Shown here piece by piece: positions 1-8,037 of a DNA stretch of 64,000 nt (position 1 is the first letter of the stretch; each line of letters starts with the position of its first letter). A program made the translations under genes and the position numbers. Location: positions 1-64,000 of IMG/VR virus record IMGVR_UViG_3300032046_000001; one strand, 5' to 3'. The notes under the pieces were generated by a model. It saw only the letters and a program-made list of their open reading frames with translations, ran no database searches and was not told the origin of the DNA. The DNA comes from a virus.

Positions 1-484
1 CTGTATTAAGTATGTCAATCTTATTATCAATAATATTAACTTCAGTATTTATATCATTTGTTGTATTAATAATTACGTCTGATTTATTATCAATAATATC
101 AATTTTTTCATTAAGATTAGTACAATCAGTTGATAGAATGTCAATCTTATTATCGATAATATTTGTTGTATTAATAATTATATCCGATTTATTATCAATA
201 TCTGTAACTATATCCAAGATACTTGTAGTATCAGTATTATTGATATATATCTCTTCGCTGGCATATAATGGTTCGTCTTGACCATCATCCCACAATATAA
301 TTAAATTAACAGGATCATCAAAATTTATATCAACACCATAAATTCCAGAATCTATTTGAACTTCAAATACTCCAGATGTTGTACGGGATTGATAAGTTGA
401 TCCATCACTATTGATGAGGGTATACCCAACTGTTGTTAATCCAGAATAATCGAAACCAAAATTCACACTTCTTAGAATATACAT
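1..484 (-). CDS. Virion fibre-like coiled-coil protein, partial (C-terminus beyond the left edge)
   Basis: An open frame starts with ATG at 484 and runs off the left edge without a stop, giving about 161 residues. Residues 1-80 look like a small beta-rich domain. From about residue 85 on there are repeats of the type DNKSDIIINTT and IDNKIDIL with regular isoleucines, typical of a trimeric coiled coil in phage fibres. The repeat is also visible in the DNA as two similar stretches near 12-90 and 130-200. The start lies one base after the stop of the upstream homing endonuclease gene, whose last codons supply a GGAAT ribosome site. A fibre or whisker role is inferred from composition only. Confidence 0.6.
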   Translation of the reverse strand, partial: MYILRSVNFGFDYSGLTTVGYTLINSDGSTYQSRTTSGVFEVQIDSGIYGVDINFDDPVNLIILWDDGQDEPLYASEEIYINNTDTTSILDIVTDIDNKSDIIINTTNIIDNKIDILSTDCTNLNEKIDIIDNKSDVIINTTNDINTEVNIIDNKIDILNT

Positions 485-485
485 A

Positions 486-1112
486 TCAATATTCCTTATA
501 AAAATGATTATAAATATGATTCCACGATTTTCCATTTTTTATATACGAAACCATTACCGTTGAAATATCATATAATTTTGATATTTCAATATTTTTAAAT
601 CCCAATTTAATCAACATGTGAATTTGATGTATTTGTTTTTCTATTAATTTTGAAGGTCTATTTTCTTTAAGTATTTCACTCAATTTATTTTTATGTTCTT
701 CTGATAATTTTTTATCTTTATGTGATTCACTCATTTTCTTTTTAGATTCTTCTGAAAAATATTTACCAATATGATGTAATTGTTGATGTTCTCCATGAGA
801 TATCAATTCGAGATTATTTAAAATATTATTTTCTTTTATTTCATCTTTATGATGAACATCACACTCTTCTGTTATTTCTCCAATAAAAGTTTCATACATT
901 AATCTATGAATTTTAAATGTTTTTGTTTTATTTTTTTTGTATAATTTGATATTAAAATAATATTTAATATCTTTATACTGTTTTAATATTTTTTCTTTTC
1001 CAAATTTTAATGATTTAACTCTACCTAAATTACTAATCATATAATCTGGATAATCTTTTATAATTTTCCAAACTTCATTTTCTAAATCTAAATTATTATA
1101 ATTATCACTCAT
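486..1112 (-). CDS. HNH homing endonuclease (NUMOD4-HNH-NUMOD3-HTH)
   Basis: 208 residues. A NUMOD4 segment (EVWKIIKDYPDYMISNLGRV, about residues 14-33) is followed by an HNH core with the CDVHHKDE and NNILNNLELI signatures (about residues 85-105). NUMOD3-type repeats follow (YFSEESKKKMSES and LSEEHKNKLSE), then a C-terminal helix-turn-helix (EISKLYDISTVMVSYIKNGKSW). Such proteins cut DNA at cognate sites and spread their own gene. It sits between two virion genes and its stop is one base from the next start. The ATG has a GGAG site. A structured RNA lies just upstream (1156-1210). Its HTH tail is closest to that of the HNH gene at 42754-43404. Confidence 0.9.
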   Translation of the reverse strand: MSDNYNNLDLENEVWKIIKDYPDYMISNLGRVKSLKFGKEKILKQYKDIKYYFNIKLYKKNKTKTFKIHRLMYETFIGEITEECDVHHKDEIKENNILNNLELISHGEHQQLHHIGKYFSEESKKKMSESHKDKKLSEEHKNKLSEILKENRPSKLIEKQIHQIHMLIKLGFKNIEISKLYDISTVMVSYIKNGKSWNHIYNHFYKEY

Positions 1113-1155
1113 TTTTTAAATTCTCCAGTTTGAATTTTACCAGTAAATAAAATTA

Positions 1156-1210
1156 TAAGAGAGCGGGATTACTGGTTATCCTTTTCGAGTGATCATCTCT
1201 ATCTCTCTTA
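1156..1210 (-). ncRNA. Three-way-junction RNA element, copy A
   Basis: Read on the minus strand: an 8-bp outer stem (UAAGAGAG with CUCUCUUA), joint AUA, a short hairpin GAG/CUC, joint GAAAA, a second hairpin GGAU/AUCC, then CG back to the outer stem. The loop of the first hairpin is A plus the palindrome UGAUCA. It lies between the stop of the gene at 1265 and the HNH start at 1112. Three other copies with the same layout occur in this window. No known RNA family was recognised. Confidence 0.7.
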
Positions 1211-1264
1211 TTATTTTTAGGTTGTTAATCAACTATAATCTTTACAGTTTTTATCATCTTATCC

Positions 1265-1816
1265 TCATACTAAACTTTCAACCTTACAACATCCAGATGT
1301 TCTAAATTTTAATAAACTACTCAAATCATCATTAACCGTAAGACTTAAACGATCTAACGTTCTACCAATTAATTTTACTGGTTCTGCGTATACTAATCTC
1401 ATTTTTAATATTGAATTTGTTCCATCTCCGCAAAATTGAACAATATCAGTATTTGAGATTGACATAAAATCAAATAAATCTTTGATATTGTAAGTAGCCC
1501 TAATTTTTTCATCTTGAATTCTGTTATACACGATCCCGTTTGTTAATTTGGTAAGATTTAATAATTTATTATATGAAAGATTTGGAAATGTCGCATTTTC
1601 AGTTGCTCCTACAACAGTTGTAATACCAGTGTATGGTCCAACTAATGTAAAATTTAAGGAACATATATAGACAATTTCATCAGGTAGTGGATCTAGTATA
1701 AAGATAATAGGACCACCCGTTTCTTGAATATGAATATAATCAAGGAAAAAATCAGGAGGTGGAGACCCAATTACCTGCACTCTTAATTGATTGATCGTTT
1801 GTTCAATTAAATTCAT
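1265..1816 (-). CDS. Hypothetical protein, probable virion component
   Basis: 183 residues of unrecognised family. It is rich in beta-type segments and has a proline stretch (GSPPPDFFLD) near residue 17 and a C-terminal GCCKV. It is the first of several small genes with virion-like composition between the RNA polymerase genes and the left edge. It lies 27 bases after the previous gene and has no strong SD, so it may be translated by coupling. A tail or capsid-surface role is inferred from neighbourhood only. Confidence 0.6.
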   Translation of the reverse strand: MNLIEQTINQLRVQVIGSPPPDFFLDYIHIQETGGPIIFILDPLPDEIVYICSLNFTLVGPYTGITTVVGATENATFPNLSYNKLLNLTKLTNGIVYNRIQDEKIRATYNIKDLFDFMSISNTDIVQFCGDGTNSILKMRLVYAEPVKLIGRTLDRLSLTVNDDLSSLLKFRTSGCCKVESLV

Positions 1817-1843
1817 ATTTGATAATGGAATGGTAAATTTTTG

Positions 1844-2374
1844 TCAGACATTTAATGTAGTAATATTTATATAATTTGCAATATTTACAGCTATTCCAAC
1901 AATTGTTCCAGTTGTAGTATTCCATCCGTATATATTTACATACTTAGTTCCAGTTCCCCACGAAGTAATATAAATCCATCCAGTGATTGCCGTGTATCCT
2001 GTAAAATCAAAAGATCCAGCACCTGGTGTCATTGACATTGTATTGTTTGTTGCCGTTGCGCTCCCATCAATTGATTTAGTTCCATTATAATGTTGTGTTG
2101 TTGAAGCAAAATTCCACGTACCTGAAATTGCAGATGTATTCCATTCACCAGAACCAGAACCGACATTTTCATTATAAACAAGAACAGGAGTTCCTCCAAA
2201 TGTCGCATTTTGATTCATTTCGATTCCGTATGTTGTATTTAAAAAATAATGAGATTGGAATTCATATTCTGTTAAATTTCGGGTAGCACAGATTAACGCA
2301 TTACCATATTGATTATTAACATCTACTTTCGCCGAATCACCAGTTTTGATATCTGTGATAATTGATTTAATCAT
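1844..2374 (-). CDS. Hypothetical virion-like protein, Gly/Thr/Asn-rich
   Basis: 176 residues, low in charge and rich in Thr, Gly, Asn and Tyr after about residue 55. Segments such as FDFTGYTAITGWIYITSW resemble beta-sandwich (jelly-roll, carbohydrate-binding-like) folds found in phage tail and capsid decoration proteins. No catalytic motif was seen. It lies 22 bases after the gene at 2397-2945, which has a similar composition. Function is not recognised. Confidence 0.6.
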   Translation of the reverse strand: MIKSIITDIKTGDSAKVDVNNQYGNALICATRNLTEYEFQSHYFLNTTYGIEMNQNATFGGTPVLVYNENVGSGSGEWNTSAISGTWNFASTTQHYNGTKSIDGSATATNNTMSMTPGAGSFDFTGYTAITGWIYITSWGTGTKYVNIYGWNTTTGTIVGIAVNIANYINITTLNV

Positions 2375-2396
2375 TCATTCACCATCTGATATTTAA

Positions 2397-2945
2397 CTAA
2401 AAAGCTTCATGAAAAAATATAGATAGCGTCATATTGATCTTAATACTTCCAGTCACTGCTGAAAAAGCAATTGAGGTATTTTTTGGAACTATAAAGTTAC
2501 TTATCCAATCAATATTGATCATGCCAACAGTTCCTCCATTAATTACAAGTCGATCAACTGTATTTCCACCAGTTAATCCTGTGATATTATTTCCTACAAC
2601 ACATTCAGCGTCGGCAGTATTTGCCGACCCGCAGTATTTATTAATTGGAACATAGGTCGTTCCAACTGCGGTTCCTATTGGTAGTAAAACAAAATTTATT
2701 GCCTCAACACTTGGTGTATAGAGCTGAATCGACGTAATGATTAAATCATCATCTCCTGTATTTTTCAAATAAAAGAAATAATAACCAGCTCCACCCGGAG
2801 TTTGTTCAATAACACAATTATATGCGCGTCTTTCTACGTGGTTTACATGGTGTTCAACTGGTGAACTTATTGATAGTGTTTCCAAAAAATTTTCATCATT
2901 TACTTTAGCTCGGTGTCCTGTTCCTGTTCCATCATCTATCGTCAT
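2397..2945 (-). CDS. Hypothetical virion-like protein
   Basis: 182 residues of unrecognised family. The N-terminus is polar (MTIDDGTGTGHRAKVND), followed by alternating beta-type segments and a Gly/Asn-rich region (NNITGLTGGNTVD). The composition matches an extracellular, beta-rich virion protein. It is followed directly by the similar gene at 1844-2374. No enzyme motif is visible. Confidence 0.6.
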   Translation of the reverse strand: MTIDDGTGTGHRAKVNDENFLETLSISSPVEHHVNHVERRAYNCVIEQTPGGAGYYFFYLKNTGDDDLIITSIQLYTPSVEAINFVLLPIGTAVGTTYVPINKYCGSANTADAECVVGNNITGLTGGNTVDRLVINGGTVGMINIDWISNFIVPKNTSIAFSAVTGSIKINMTLSIFFHEAF

Positions 2946-2980
2946 GTTTTTATTACCTCTTGATTAAATTGTTAATTTTT

Positions 2981-3199
2981 TTAGATTATATCTGATTCTT
3001 CTAATACGTCATCTGTTAATAAACTCAAATGGGTTCTTATTAATTTAAGTTCTAATAACATCTCTTGAAAAATATCAATCATACTCAGATTATTTATCTG
3101 TAAAGAACCATCATCATATCCTTTCAAGTTTATTTTTTCATCTTCTTGATTCAAAACCTTTAAAGTCTGAGGTGGTGCTGGCGTTGGTGTTGCACTCAT
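2981..3199 (-). CDS. Small hypothetical protein downstream of the RNAP beta gene
   Basis: 72 residues, beginning MSATPTPAPPQTLKVLNQED. The ATG at 3199 is preferred over the upstream ATG at 3223 because AAAGGAG lies five bases before it and the longer form would overlap the beta gene. The N-terminus is Pro/Thr-rich, and the C-terminal half is helical (FQEMLLELKLIRTHLSLL) and may form a coiled coil. It begins 11 bases after the beta stop, so it is probably co-transcribed. Function unknown. Confidence 0.65.
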   Translation of the reverse strand: MSATPTPAPPQTLKVLNQEDEKINLKGYDDGSLQINNLSMIDIFQEMLLELKLIRTHLSLLTDDVLEESDII

Positions 3200-3209
3200 A
3201 AATTCTCCT

Positions 3210-6200
3210 TTAGTCACTTTCAAGCATCAAAGATGTAAAATACGCATTTAGTAAATCTCTTGCTGGATTAGCTTTTGGATATCTATATTCAGCATGTCCA
3301 GTTTGAATAATATCACTTATAATCTCGTTCTTTGTTATGTGATCGTCAGACATCGGACCAAATAATTCTTGAAGAGCTAATAAACAACCATAAGAAATGA
3401 AACTGAGAGATTCTTGTTCACCCAATCTTTGACCACCTTCGTGTCCTTTACCAGCAGTTGGTTGTAAAACTTTTCCAATAACTGGACCTGTACTACGAGA
3501 GTGAACCTTCATGTCACCCATATGCTCAAGTTTATAAATATACATATAACCGAATGGACACTCATATGAAGTATACGTCTTATACTCTGGTAAATATATT
3601 TTATATTTTGATTTTAATCCAAGTATCTTAAGAACATCACGAATCATTTTAAAATTTGGACCCTTAAATGGTGGAACTATGATTGGAAACGCATAATTCT
3701 TTTTAATTTGTTCCCACATAATTCCCATCTGAGAGTCACTTAATTTAGCCACATTATTGAGAAATCCAGTACTTATGGCCTGATTTTTCGATGTATCTAA
3801 CATTGGAAGAACTTTTCTTGCTATATCTAAAAATTCTCTTTTATTTTTAGTCTTTAAGAAAATTTCAGCTAACTTTCTTGATATTAAACCACAATACATC
3901 TCGTATACTTGTCCCATATTCATACGACTTAATATACCAAGTGGATTAATGATAAAATCAAGTTTTTCACCCCAAGGTGTTCTTGGCATTAATTCTTCTT
4001 TTTCAATTAAAGAAATTATTCCCTTATTTCCATATCGATTACAAAGTTTATCTCCAAGATTAATTATAAGTTCTTGTCTTATTTTAAATCGAATCAAGAT
4101 ACCTTCGATAACTTTACCACGATTGGTATATTTTTCTTTAGGAGGTTTATTATATTTTTTATCGGTTCTTTCAATTAGTCCATTTAACTGTATGAATTTA
4201 TTTGGATCTTCAATGTTTGAAAAAACCTCAATTTCTGCAATTAAACCACCAGGACTTTTTTTAATATATTGACCTGCTGTGATATCAGTTGTTTCGTCTT
4301 CTTCAAAACCAATCAACTCTTCAATTTCACCAATTGTTTTTCTAAGTAATGGTTCACCACGAGTTGTCATTTTACCCATATCATTTACATAGAGAAGTCT
4401 ATCTTTTTCTGATAATGTGATATCTTCTTCAACAAGATGTAATGATGTCAATTTATCTTCTTTAACCAATCTCTCATTAATAACAACACCATCATCAAAA
4501 TTATAACCTTTGTATGGAAAGATTGAAACGGCAAGTGTTCTACCAAGTGATATCATTCCATTACTGATAGAACTACCCTCGGCAATAATTGAGTCTTTTT
4601 TAACTTGTTGTCCTTTTTTAACAACTACATTAAACATACTCAACGTGTTTTTACCACTACCAGATTTTAATGGGACAGGAGTAATATTAACTTGACTCTT
4701 TTTACCATCTTTACAAATCATTGTGATCTCATCATTCGTTATTTCAGAGATACGACCATCACATGGTGCCCTCTTGATAAAACTATCAGAAAGAACACTT
4801 GGTAATATAGATTCATATCCTGTTTGAACTATAGGTGGTTCTGGATTTTTTAATGGTAATATTTGTCTTGATTGTGCAGCAGCCATGATAACTCTAGCAC
4901 CTTCATTATTTTCAATGAAAGGAATCATACATGTTGATGTACTGAGCATACCCGACTTTTCACTATTATTAAGCTCCTTAACCTTGATTAAGCCACGCGC
5001 AGATGTAAGATGGGCATCTATACTTAGTTGCTGTATAATGCCGATATTTGGACCTTCAGGTGTGTCTAATGGATCAATATTTCCAAAGTATGTACTATGA
5101 ACATTTCGAGATTCCATTTGAACTGCCTCTTTTCCAGGAATACCACCAATTGATTTTCCAACTGGTGATACTTTGGATAAAGTTGCCATCTCTTCAAGAG
5201 GATTACCATATTCCATATTAACCACAATTTCAGAATTTATAAAGTCAGATATGACCTTAGTTGGAACAATCTGAAATTTTGCATTCTTATTTCCAGCTAA
5301 TACTTGTTCTTTATAGTTGGTATAAGCAGCCAATATTTGTTTTTGTGCCAAGTGAACCAGAATTTCAGAATTTCGAATTCTCTGATTTGATAAATCATTT
5401 CTGGCTTGAACATAACCAGATATAACACGTTGTGCCATATACTTCATAATTTCATCAAGAGTTATTGGTAAATTTTGATTCATCAATACTTGACGAACAA
5501 CAGGATCAACGATATTATCAAGATTTGTTCTAACTTTATAAGTTGAATTTATTTTACCTGTAATTTTGATAATTAAATCATTAAAATATTCGTTAGTTCC
5601 AAATGGTTTGTCAATTTTATATTCGCCAACTTTAGCTCTAATAAAAGAATTCACAATTTCTTTTTTCAATTCAGTATCAACGTTCTCAAAAATTACAGTT
5701 GTATCTGAATTAATTTTAACTGCCAATTCAGCCTTTCTTGGTTTAGATTTTGATATGGTATATTTGATTCCAAAATCTTTCAAAACTTTATCAAATCCAA
5801 AACTATATGCCATCAAAACAAGAAATGGAAGTTTATAAGAGGCAATATATATTTCCAAATAATTTATCTTTTTTGTTTTCTTACTCCAAATATGAAAACT
5901 CGAATATGAACTTTCAAATTTAGCATCATATGGTTTTGGAAAAGTAATCGGATTTAATATAATTTGATTAATTAGACATTTCTTTTGTCCATTAATTCTG
6001 AATGTTCCCGACACTGGATCAATTTTTGGTAGTTCAATTTTAATCTCTTGAACATTACCGTTTAGATCCTTTAATTTAACTATCAACATAACTTCATCAG
6101 ATTTTTCAATTTCACCATACTTCATTGGTTTATCAACTATATTTAAAGACTCTACTTTAAGAGGTACTTCTTTAGTTTCCAATATTTTAAATGAATTTAA

Positions 6201-7313
6201 CATGTCTTTTTTCAAATTAATCTCAAAATCAATCTGGCGTTTTTTGAAGAGATGTGTTGGTGATTTTTCATCAACCATTTTTGGAATATTCATTGATTGA
6301 TTTACTATATTTTCAGAAGTTATGATTGTTTTTTCCTGTGGAATAATTTCATCAGCAAAGTTTTTATCAATAACTTTTAATGCAGATTCTACCTTATTTT
6401 TAGGAATCGCATCAATAATTTTAGTCGCTCTTATAATATTACCAGAAGTTTTATGTAGGATTGAACTGGCAGCTAATTTAACGATATCCTCATATGGTAC
6501 TTCTTTGGCCAAAAATCGATCTATTTTTCTCGGATCTGTTTTAAGATAAGAGACAACTGAACTTTTAACCGCTTCTTTATTTTCAGGCTTAATGAGTTTA
6601 TTATCAATTACTTTATTTGTAATTCTTCTTGATATATCATCAATTTCATTTTCAGTTTCTTCATCAATATCAATCGGAGTTATTTTACGTAACAAAGTTA
6701 TTATTTTATTTATTTGAAATTCTTTATTTTTAAAAATTAAACGATACGTTGTATTATTTTCACCAACCATTGCAAAAACAACATAATCAAATGGAAATTC
6801 AACTTTTTCATCCTTCAACATCTGAAGTATTGGAAAGAACTTCCTATTAACAAAAGAATTCATGTCTTTTGTTAAATCAACAGAATATATTAATACTTTT
6901 TGATAATTTTGTGGGAATGATAATAAAAGATTAAAACTATTTTTAATTAATACTCCAGATCGTTGACGATAATTAGTTGGTCTAAATAATGCGTCAATTT
7001 TTCCAAGATACTGTGATAAATCAAAAATAAAACTTTTATTTTCAGGAATACGTTGTTTCTGTGAATATGGTAATAAACCTAATTGTTTATATTCTTTAAT
7101 CAATTCAGTTGTAGCAATAGTACGTGGTATTTTTGTAATCGGAACAACAACTATTCTAAAATCAGCAAGTCTTAATCCAAGCTTTGGATAATCATCAACA
7201 AATCTACCATTCTCAGAAAAGTATGTGAGTAGATATGGATTATTTGGAATCAGAGGAAACGCGAGAGAATTCGCAACTTGTGAATATAATCTAAAATTAC
7301 TAAATCTTATCAT
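3210..7313 (-). CDS. rpoB: DNA-directed RNA polymerase beta subunit, full length
   Basis: 1367 residues, close to the E. coli beta length. The C-terminal two thirds carry the classic conserved blocks: DPLDTPEGPNIGII (rifampicin-pocket region), YKGYNFDDGVVINERLV, GDKLCNRYGNKGIIS with both catalytic-centre lysines, NPLGILSRMNMGQ, and HARSTG-type HSRSTGPVIGKVLQP followed by GGQRLGEQESLS near the end. The N-terminal lobe (about residues 1-350) is divergent and lysine-rich. The start overlaps the stop of the beta' C-part by four bases, so the two are translationally coupled. In phiKZ/AR9-type phage polymerases beta is itself split, so an unsplit beta is notable. No alpha or omega gene is in the window. 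Confidence 0.95.
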   Translation of the reverse strand: MIRFSNFRLYSQVANSLAFPLIPNNPYLLTYFSENGRFVDDYPKLGLRLADFRIVVVPITKIPRTIATTELIKEYKQLGLLPYSQKQRIPENKSFIFDLSQYLGKIDALFRPTNYRQRSGVLIKNSFNLLLSFPQNYQKVLIYSVDLTKDMNSFVNRKFFPILQMLKDEKVEFPFDYVVFAMVGENNTTYRLIFKNKEFQINKIITLLRKITPIDIDEETENEIDDISRRITNKVIDNKLIKPENKEAVKSSVVSYLKTDPRKIDRFLAKEVPYEDIVKLAASSILHKTSGNIIRATKIIDAIPKNKVESALKVIDKNFADEIIPQEKTIITSENIVNQSMNIPKMVDEKSPTHLFKKRQIDFEINLKKDMLNSFKILETKEVPLKVESLNIVDKPMKYGEIEKSDEVMLIVKLKDLNGNVQEIKIELPKIDPVSGTFRINGQKKCLINQIILNPITFPKPYDAKFESSYSSFHIWSKKTKKINYLEIYIASYKLPFLVLMAYSFGFDKVLKDFGIKYTISKSKPRKAELAVKINSDTTVIFENVDTELKKEIVNSFIRAKVGEYKIDKPFGTNEYFNDLIIKITGKINSTYKVRTNLDNIVDPVVRQVLMNQNLPITLDEIMKYMAQRVISGYVQARNDLSNQRIRNSEILVHLAQKQILAAYTNYKEQVLAGNKNAKFQIVPTKVISDFINSEIVVNMEYGNPLEEMATLSKVSPVGKSIGGIPGKEAVQMESRNVHSTYFGNIDPLDTPEGPNIGIIQQLSIDAHLTSARGLIKVKELNNSEKSGMLSTSTCMIPFIENNEGARVIMAAAQSRQILPLKNPEPPIVQTGYESILPSVLSDSFIKRAPCDGRISEITNDEITMICKDGKKSQVNITPVPLKSGSGKNTLSMFNVVVKKGQQVKKDSIIAEGSSISNGMISLGRTLAVSIFPYKGYNFDDGVVINERLVKEDKLTSLHLVEEDITLSEKDRLLYVNDMGKMTTRGEPLLRKTIGEIEELIGFEEDETTDITAGQYIKKSPGGLIAEIEVFSNIEDPNKFIQLNGLIERTDKKYNKPPKEKYTNRGKVIEGILIRFKIRQELIINLGDKLCNRYGNKGIISLIEKEELMPRTPWGEKLDFIINPLGILSRMNMGQVYEMYCGLISRKLAEIFLKTKNKREFLDIARKVLPMLDTSKNQAISTGFLNNVAKLSDSQMGIMWEQIKKNYAFPIIVPPFKGPNFKMIRDVLKILGLKSKYKIYLPEYKTYTSYECPFGYMYIYKLEHMGDMKVHSRSTGPVIGKVLQPTAGKGHEGGQRLGEQESLSFISYGCLLALQELFGPMSDDHITKNEIISDIIQTGHAEYRYPKANPARDLLNAYFTSLMLESD

Positions 7314-7990
7314 TTCTTCTTCTCCGCTATCGTTCCTGTTAAAACTTTTTCTAAAATTGTTTTCTCACCAGACACATCCGAAATTAATCCAGTATTGATT
7401 GATTTTCCTATATTCTCAAATGCCAAACCTTGTACGAAACCAGACTGGAAAACAATATCTTTCATATTAATAAGAACTGGATTCCACTTTTTTCCTAATC
7501 TGGCTGGTATTGATAAATTATTTTTATCTCGAAGAGCATTGCTAATTAAGACTTCTTGATGAACTAAATCCATTCCAGAAACATCTTTAAAAGCGTTGTT
7601 CAATTTTAAGATTAAATGGTCAACATCTTTAAAAATTTCACGACCACCCATTAATCTTTCAACAAACGCAACTTGTTTTTTAACATCTTCAACTTCAAGA
7701 CTGGCTTCCAATATTATAGATTGTTCTGGATAATTAAGTTTAATTTCTTTACTGTCTTTCACCATATCACTAATTTGAACAGTGACGGCATAATCTAAAA
7801 TTATATGAAATTCAAGATCCTTAAATATGATTCTTGAAATTAAATTTTTGACCCATATAGTTCCATCGTCTTGATTAATATTTATAGAGTCTTCAAGATC
7901 ATAGTCTTCTAAATTAATTATCAAAGTACATGGTTTGACACAATTTAGAAAGTTTTCATTTTGGTAAATATAATCTGTTATTTTCTTCAT
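7310..7990 (-). CDS. rpoC: RNA polymerase beta' subunit, C-terminal part (split gene)
   Basis: 226 residues. The last 90 match the layout of the bacterial beta' C-terminus. DLVHQEVLISNALRD corresponds to the HIEVIVRQMLRK region, and FVQGLAFENIGKSINTGLI followed by KTILEKVLTGTI corresponds to the SFQETTKVLTEAA and GLKENVIIGRLI region. The first 110 residues are not clearly alignable by eye and may replace the jaw. The gene follows the beta' N-part by 47 bases with its own SD (AGGAATC) and ATG, and overlaps the beta start by ATGA. This makes it a natural split of beta', not an assembly frameshift. The assignment rests on motif order, gene order and size. Confidence 0.8.
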   Translation of the reverse strand: MKKITDYIYQNENFLNCVKPCTLIINLEDYDLEDSININQDDGTIWVKNLISRIIFKDLEFHIILDYAVTVQISDMVKDSKEIKLNYPEQSIILEASLEVEDVKKQVAFVERLMGGREIFKDVDHLILKLNNAFKDVSGMDLVHQEVLISNALRDKNNLSIPARLGKKWNPVLINMKDIVFQSGFVQGLAFENIGKSINTGLISDVSGEKTILEKVLTGTIAEKKK

Positions 7991-8037
7991 TATTTGATTC
8001 CTATATTTTAGATCGAGTAATGACTTTCTCTAAAATA

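Noticed and set aside
12-281. Open frame on the plus strand at the left edge
   Set aside because: It is the antisense of the repeat-rich coiled-coil gene that runs off the edge on the minus strand. Its low-complexity Ile/Leu/Ser content mirrors those repeats.
1156-1210. Hammerhead ribozyme as an identity for the RNA element
   Set aside because: The CUC-GAAA part looks similar, but the needed CUGAUGA core is absent and the third-stem cleavage-site context does not fit.
3949-6549. Several plus-strand frames inside the RNA polymerase beta gene
   Set aside because: They are antisense shadows of a clearly conserved gene and lack SD sites and family motifs.
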